The position numbers were made by a program, and so were the translations under genes. From Prasinococcaceae sp. CCMP 1430 (lineage: Eukaryota > Prasinodermophyta > Palmophyllophyceae > Prasinococcales > Prasinococcaceae), in contig RQSC01000002.1 in assembly GCA_013416795.1 (NCBI GenBank), positions 46,768-56,847 of the forward strand: DNA of 10,080 bases, in the 5' to 3' direction. Every line of letters begins with the position of its first letter. Positions within the stretch are counted from its first letter, which is position 1. Under the pieces are notes generated by a model. It was not told the origin of the DNA and did no database searches. It saw nothing but the letters and a program-made list of their open reading frames with translations. Below are positions 6,373 to 10,080 of this stretch, one piece after another.

Positions 6373-6700
6373 GCCTTCCTGCCGCAGCTGCGGGGACGCC
6401 GTGTCCTTCTGCACGAGGACAACCAGGCGGTGGTCTCCGTGCTTACGCGGCTAACCAGCGGATCGCCGCGCATGATGGAGGAGCTGCGCCGCTTGTGGTG
6501 GCTGCTCGACTCCAACGAGGTGACCATCCGCCCCCGGTACATCCGCAGCGCGGCAAACGTATGGGCCGACGCCCTCTCCCGCGAGACGGGGGTGGCCGAA
6601 GCGTCGTTGGCACCCCAGTTGTTCGACCGCGCCGCTCGGCGGTGGGGCCGGCCCTCCATCGACCGCTTCGCCACGATGCGCACGGCGCCCGCGCGGTGCG
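6373..6700 (+). pseudogene. DIRS-like retrotransposon remnant: RNase H and linker
   Basis: An in-frame TAG at 6370-6372 precedes a frame that reads like the RNase HI domain of DIRS-type (tyrosine-recombinase) retrotransposons. It shows L-P-Q-L-R-G-R-R-V-L-L-H-E-D-N-Q-A-V-V (the Asp-Asn strand), an R-R-L-W-W-L-L-D helix, Y-I-R-S-A-A-N-V-W-A-D-A-L-S-R (the usual N-x-x-A-D-x-L-S-R ending) and W-G-R-P-S-I-D-R-F-A-T (the usual G-x-x-x-D-x-F-A-S/T linker after RNase H). RNase H removes the RNA strand of RNA-DNA hybrids during reverse transcription. The reverse transcriptase core upstream and the tyrosine recombinase downstream are absent, and similarity fades by about 6700. It is a short, presumably inactive fragment. 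The frame stays open to 7020 but shows nothing recognisable. Confidence 0.8.
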
Positions 6701-7413
6701 CGCCGCGCGCGTTTTTTGCGGTCGTGTGCGGGCGCGCGCTCGCGCGAGCGGGGGCGGCGCGCCACAACGCGCATGGCCCTCCTCCCCTGTCGGGATGGAG
6801 AACCGACGGAAGTGCGTCACCATGCGCGTCGCGCGCACCGACGCCAGCGGCGAACGCTTTTTCGTATCTCGCGAATGTACGCGCGCCGCACCGCGAGGAG
6901 CCTTCCACGCGCCGCCGGCGCCCCCCCCGAAAGCCGCGCACCGAAAACTACAAAAGTACGTCATTCCTAAATGCAAAACATCCAAATTCGCACGCGCGGC
7001 CGCCATGCCGAAATTCCTAACCGTAAAAGGTACCAAAACCGCGTTTTCAAAAAGTAACATTCACCGCATATTATAAATTCAAAACTACGACTCTGTGCTG
7101 AAGCGCTGCGAATCCGAAACTATCTACGGGGAAATGGTTGCCGCGCGGCGGCTGGGCTGCGCGCGCGCACGCATGGCGCGCGTGTGCGTGTCCCTGCGTG
7201 TGCGTGTGCGTGTGTGTGAGTGTGTGCGTGCGTGTGTGTGTGTGTGTGCGTGCGTGCGTGTGTGTGTGTGTGTGTGTGTGTACGCGCCCTCACGCATCCG
7301 CCCCCCTCCAGATGCCTGCACGCTGACGCGCGCGCGCGCCACACAGCGCGCGCCGCGCGCCAGCCCCGCCGCCGCAGCCGCTCCCGCCCCTCCCCCCAGC
7401 CGCGCCGGCGGCC
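6701..7413. other. Spacer and NHP2 leader region
   Basis: Bases 6701-6930 are GC-rich with no recognisable coding. Bases 6950-7100 are AT-rich and contain TATTATAAAT at 7067-7076, about 340 bases upstream of the NHP2 start, a possible but unproven core promoter element. Bases 7180-7280 are a GT/GC microsatellite. Two strongly acceptor-like pyrimidine tracts follow, cccccctccag ending at 7311 and cccctccccccag ending at 7399. This suggests that a 5' UTR intron precedes the start codon. Confidence 0.4.
7180..7281. repeat. GT-rich microsatellite upstream of NHP2
   Basis: This is an imperfect (GT)n run with GC interruptions, in the GT orientation on the plus strand. It lies before two acceptor-like sites and may be in a 5' UTR intron of NHP2, or in its promoter. 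Confidence 0.9.
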
Positions 7414-8647
7414 ATGGCCAAGGACAAGAAGGAGAAGAAGGAGAAGAAGGAGAAGAAGGAGCTCAAGGCGGAGAAGAAGATCTCCAAGTCGGCCAAGAAG
7501 GAGAAGAAGGTGCGTGCGTGCGGCCCCGTGTGTGCGTGCGCGCGCACGCGCGCGCGCGTACGCAGACGCAGCGCGAGTCTGCGACCGCGCGAGCGACGTT
7601 GGCGCTGGTGTCTCACACGCGCACACACACGCCTACACACACACGCACACACACACACGCGCACACACACACACACGCGCGCACGCACACGCCCTCCCTG
7701 ATCCTCCCAGTCGTCTGCCTCCGAGGCGGCGCCGGCGGCCCCGCGCCGCGTGGGCACCCCCGGCGTCTTCGCCAAGCCGCTGGCGGGCGAGGCGCTCTCC
7801 GCGCAGCTGCTCGCGCTCGTGGGCGCGGCCGCCAAGGCCAAGCAGCTCAAGCGCGGCGTCAAGGAGGTGCGCGTGCGCGCGGCTAGGTGCACACACGCGT
7901 GCGTGCGGCGGGCGTGCAACGCACACACACACACACACACACAAATACACACACACACGCAAGCCCACGCGCACTGTCGCATACACACGTGCGCACACGC
8001 GTACGAACACACACACACACACACGCGCACACACGCAGACACGCAGGCACGCGCACGCGCGCGCGCGCGTGCGCACGCGCATCCTCGCGCTGACATCCGC
8101 CGTCGGCGCTACGCGCATGCGCGTGCGTGTGCGTGCGTGTGTGTGTGTGTACGCAGGTGGTGAAGCACGTGCGCAAGGCGCCCTCCGGCCTGTGCGTGAT
8201 CGCCGCGGACATCTCGCCCGTGGACGTCATCATCCACGTGCCCGTGCTGTGCGAGGAGGTGCGAGGGCGCGCGCGCAGCCGAGCTCGCGCGCGGGGGGGG
8301 CGCGCATATGAGCGCATGTGCTCGCACCGGTCGCTCGCGCGATTGCACGATCTCACACACACGCACACGCGCGCACACACACACACACACACGCACACAC
8401 ACGATGACACACACACGCACGTGCACACACACGATCACACACACACTCACACCAAAAATTGTCACGCCAGGCGGGCATGTCGTACGTGTACGTGTCCTCG
8501 AAGGAGGCGCTGGGCGCCGCGGGTGCCACCAAGCGCCCCACGAGCTGCGTGGTGGTGGTGGACGGCGCCAAGGGCGGCGCCAAGGGCGACTCGGGCGTCG
8601 CCGCGCTCTACAAGGACGCCGCCAAGGCCGTCAAGGCGCTGCACTAG
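7414..8647 (+). CDS. NHP2: H/ACA ribonucleoprotein subunit NHP2 (L7Ae family), four exons
   Basis: The exons are 7414-7509, 7711-7866, 8157-8258 and 8471-8647, giving 176 aa; all introns are GT-AG and phase 0. NHP2 binds H/ACA guide RNAs with dyskerin/Cbf5, NOP10 and GAR1, directing pseudouridylation in nucleolus and Cajal bodies; in animals it is also part of telomerase RNP. Residues 1-32 are a Lys/Glu-rich, presumably nuclear-targeting tail. The L7Ae domain spans about 50-165. It shows F-A-K-P-L-A (52-57), R-G-V-K-E-V-V-K-H-V-R-K (80-91, the RNA-contact helix), [17 protein letters not shown] (102-118), Y-V-Y-V (123-126) and the diagnostic [12 protein letters not shown] (132-143). The last two phrases match fungal NHP2 almost word for word, separating it from SNU13 and eL8. 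Length fits the usual 150-175 aa. The start has a good context (GGCC ATG G). A short upstream ORF, M-P-A-R, begins at 7312 unless spliced out. Confidence 0.93.
7510..7710 (+). other. NHP2 intron 1, GT-rich then CA-rich
   Basis: The boundaries AAG|GTGCGTGCG and ctgatcctcccag|TCG join two exons in frame and restore the NHP2 protein. The first 50 bases are GT/CG-rich and 7614-7690 are CA-rich. Bases 7530-7544 are perfectly complementary to 7676-7690 (15 bp), which would bring the two ends of the intron together. The length is 201, a multiple of three. Retention would add a Cys/Arg then His/Thr stretch and stop at 7699-7701, just before the acceptor. Confidence 0.88.
7867..8156 (+). other. NHP2 intron 2, CA-rich centre and GT-rich 3' end
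   Basis: The boundaries GAG|GTGCGCGTG and gtgtacgcag|GTG join exons 2 and 3 in frame. CA runs occupy 7919-8060, and a GT/GC run (8117-8150) lies just before the acceptor, where a pyrimidine tract would be expected. The GT run is complementary to the CA runs. The donor region 7868-7878 is complementary to 8071-8081 (11 bp). The length is 290, not a multiple of three. Confidence 0.88.
8259..8470 (+). other. NHP2 intron 3, CA-rich 3' half
   Basis: The boundaries GAG|GTGCGAGGG and gtcacgccag|GCG join exons 3 and 4 in frame, completing [11 protein letters not shown]. The first 90 bases are GC-rich with CG and G runs. Bases 8352-8452 are a CA run broken by GATGA and GATC words. It lacks a GT block near the donor, unlike intron 1. 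Confidence 0.88.
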
Positions 8648-8904
8648 GGAAACGGGCGGCGCGTGCGCGCGGTCGGCAGAACACACGCGCACACACACAT
8701 ACGCACACGCACGCGCACGCACGCGTGCGTACACACACACAAGCCGCGCGTGTGTGTGATCCCACGCGCCCACACGCACAACGCACACACACGCACATAC
8801 GTGTGTGTGCGTGTATGCGGGCACGCACACGCGCGCGCGTGTGCAAACGTGCGAAGATAACAAAACCAAACCTCACGTTACTCGCGCATGGGAGTGGGCG
8901 CGCA

Positions 8905-8941
<37 letters not shown>

Positions 8942-9735
8942 GTGTTTGTGCACGTGTTCGTATGCGCGCGCCCTGCTTGCGTGTGCGAGCGAGCGCGCAC
9001 GTGCGCGCGGGAGAGCGGCGCCGCGGGAGGGGGCGCGAGCGCGCGCTGCGTGTGCGCACGTGTGCGCAAAGACGCGTGTGTGCGTGCGCGTGCATTCGCA
9101 AGGGAGGGCCCGCGCGCGTGCGTGCGTGCGTGCGTGCGCGTGCTCAGGGGGGCGCGCGCGGGCGCATGTGTGCGTGTGTGTGCGTATGCATGCGTGCGTG
9201 CGTGTGCGTGCGCGTGCGTGCGCGTGCGTGTGTGCGCGTGCACGTGCGAGCGAGTGCGTGTGTGTGCGTGTGTGTGTGTATGTGTATGTGTGCGGGCGTG
9301 TGTGCCCGCGCGCGCGCGCGTGTGTGTTACGTGGGGTGGCGCGGGAATCCGAGCGCGGCGTGCGTGCGCGTCGGGTACCTCTCAGCCCCGCGACCACATC
9401 CCCACCTACCTCTCGCCAGGTCCTGGGCGCGTGAGCGGACACACACGCACACACACATTCGTGTGCGATAAGACGCAAGCCCGCGCAAACACGAGTGCGC
9501 GCAAGTGTCAGAGTACGCATGTGCAGGAGCGCTCATGTACGTCAATGTTCCCACAACAGATGGAAGCACGCACACACACACGCACACATACTGTACACAC
9601 ACGTACACACAGGAGCACACATGCACACACGTGCACTCGCACAAACACACACACACGTGCACTCGCACAAACACACACACCCGTGCACACGCACGCAAAG
9701 CACAGACACACACACGCGCGCACCTCCGCGTTTCC
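8648..9735. repeat. 1.1-kb CA/GT/CG simple-sequence block between convergent genes
   Basis: No gene is seen on either strand. On the plus strand the order is CA-rich (8680-8790), short GT (8800-8820), CA/CG, a 30-base AT-richer gap (8850-8885), GT/CG-rich (8905-9335), a GC-mixed gap (9336-9435) and CA-rich (9436-9718). Blocks of opposite orientation are complementary and could pair. Long stretches are strict purine-pyrimidine alternation, favouring Z-DNA. All long frames here are Val-Cys or His-Thr repeats and are not genes. Confidence 0.9.
9162..9248. repeat. Uninterrupted alternating purine-pyrimidine tract
   Basis: Every step in these 87 bases alternates purine and pyrimidine, with CG, TG/CA and a few TA steps. 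This is the composition that most readily adopts left-handed Z-DNA under negative supercoiling. It lies inside the simple-sequence block between the NHP2 gene and the gene at the right edge. Confidence 0.9.
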
Positions 9736-10080
9736 TCAGTCCTCCCTCGCGCGCTTGTCCGCCGAGGCCTCCTCGGAGGCGTCGGCGTCGGCGGCGCGCT
9801 TGAGGCCGCGCTCGGCGGCGCCCGCGGCGCCCGCGGCGGCCGCGGCGGCCTTCTTTCCCTTCTTTCCCATCCGCCTCCGCCGAAGAGACGGTGGCGCCCT
9901 CCGGTGCGTGTGGGGATGGGGAGCGCCCCCTCCCCCCCCTCCCCGCGCGCCGCGCGGCGGCGGAGTGGCGCGCGCGCGCGCGATATCGCGCCGCAGCAGC
10001 CACGCGGCCTCCGCCGGTGCCTGCGCCCCCACCTCGGCCGCGTCCGCCACGTCCGCCGCACCGAGCGCCGCACCGCGCGG
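9736..10080 (-). CDS. 3' end of a Lys/Arg/Ala-rich, probably nuclear protein (5' end outside window)
   Basis: On the minus strand a frame enters from the right edge and runs 114 codons to TGA at 9738-9736. It starts with Ala/Asp/Val sequence (A-D-V-A-D-A-A-E-V-G-A-Q) and W-L-L-R-R-D-I-A. A Gly/Pro/Arg low-complexity stretch follows; it may be an unspliced intron or a non-coding leader. The end is M-G-K-K-G-K-K-A-A-A, then A-E-R-G-L-K-R-A-A-D, then E-E-A-S-A-D-K-R-A-R-E-D. The last 44 codons have almost only G or C in third position, so they are likely coding. K-K-G-K-K and D-K-R-A-R resemble nuclear localisation signals. The internal ATG at about 9870 could start a separate 44-residue protein. 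Twelve bases after the stop is a GGAG|GTGCGCGCG site like the NHP2 donors. The family is not recognised. Confidence 0.45.
   Translation of the reverse strand, partial: PRGAALGAADVADAAEVGAQAPAEAAWLLRRDIARARATPPPRGARGGGGGGAPHPHTHRRAPPSLRRRRMGKKGKKAAAAAAGAAGAAERGLKRAADADASEEASADKRARED

Noticed and set aside
6270-6941. Minus-strand open frame opposite the RNase H remnant
   Set aside because: It is a mirror of the plus-strand RNase H coding and composition-driven; no domain visible.
7414-7701. Unspliced 95-codon reading of NHP2 exon 1 into intron 1
   Set aside because: The extension is repeat-derived and stops just before a good acceptor; splicing restores a full-length NHP2. It could exist as a retained-intron product but is not a separate gene.
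7220-8311. 363-codon Arg/His-rich plus-strand frame across NHP2
   Set aside because: It reads NHP2 exons 1-3 out of frame and the introns as His-Thr repeats. The spliced NHP2 model explains the region better.
7711-8647. Assignment of the L7Ae-family gene as SNU13 or ribosomal protein eL8
   Set aside because: The [13 protein letters not shown] and [11 protein letters not shown] phrases and the Lys-rich N-terminal tail fit NHP2 better.
8308-9471. 387-codon His/Thr then Val/Cys/Arg-rich open frame
   Set aside because: It overlaps NHP2 intron 3 and exon 4 and otherwise translates dinucleotide repeats. Such frames stay open because CA and GT repeats contain no stops.
9436-9720. CA-rich array with near-regular GTGCACTCGCACAAACACACAC units, considered as a CRISPR-like repeat
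   Set aside because: A short word recurs (about 9629 and 9656) but there are no unique spacers of constant length; it is imperfect microsatellite expansion in a eukaryote.

Overview
The window looks like nuclear DNA of a GC-rich, intron-containing microbial eukaryote. A haptophyte-type alga is my best guess, but this is inference. The evidence is very high GC at third codon positions, spliceosomal introns packed with CA/GT microsatellites, kinesin-light-chain-type TPR repeats, a DIRS-like retrotransposon remnant whose RNase H/linker wording fits haptophyte elements as I remember them, and a eukaryotic/archaeal-type NHP2 gene. There are no bacterial operons, Shine-Dalgarno sites, rRNAs or tRNAs that I can see.

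Layout, left to right: (1) 1-170, a (CA)n tract and a possible tiny exon; (2) 171-837, a probable intron with a (GA)n-GCAA-(CT)n hairpin; (3) 818-1615 (+), the 3' exon of a single-pass membrane protein with a possible cohesin-like ectodomain; (4) 1616-1950, intergenic, with two mutually exclusive hairpins; (5) 1949-2203 (+), a TPR fragment made of two near-identical 126-bp units, beginning at a single N; (6) 2281-3615 (+), a class I SAM-dependent methyltransferase with an NPPF motif, whose frame is open further upstream; (7) 3654-4421 (-, open to about 4500), an NmrA-like atypical short-chain dehydrogenase without its Rossmann glycine motif, tail-to-tail with the methyltransferase; (8) 4500-5188, AT-patchy DNA with no gene seen; (9) 5189-5404 (-), a short unrecognised coding exon with a CA/GT tract just upstream; (10) 5405-6372, microsatellite then AT-richer spacer; (11) 6373-6700 (+), RNase H/linker remnant of a DIRS-like retrotransposon; (12) 6700-7413, spacer and NHP2 leader; (13) 7414-8647 (+), NHP2 in four exons; (14) 8648-9735, about 1.1 kb of CA/GT/CG simple sequence; (15) 9736-10080 (-), the 3' end of a Lys/Arg-rich nuclear-type protein.

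The genes do not form a functional set. NHP2 belongs to H/ACA snoRNP and telomerase biology, the methyltransferase probably modifies a macromolecule, and the dehydrogenase-like protein is membrane-tethered. The most striking feature is intron structure. All three NHP2 introns are phase 0, begin GTGCG after GAG or AAG, and carry CA-rich tracts. Two contain complementary arms of 11-15 bp that could fold the intron back on itself. The same GT-then-CA layout appears at larger scale in the microsatellite blocks on the minus strand. I found no clear new multi-gene system. The best leads are these intron/microsatellite patterns, the unrecognised minus-strand exon, and the broken or misassembled 5' ends of the TPR, methyltransferase and dehydrogenase genes.
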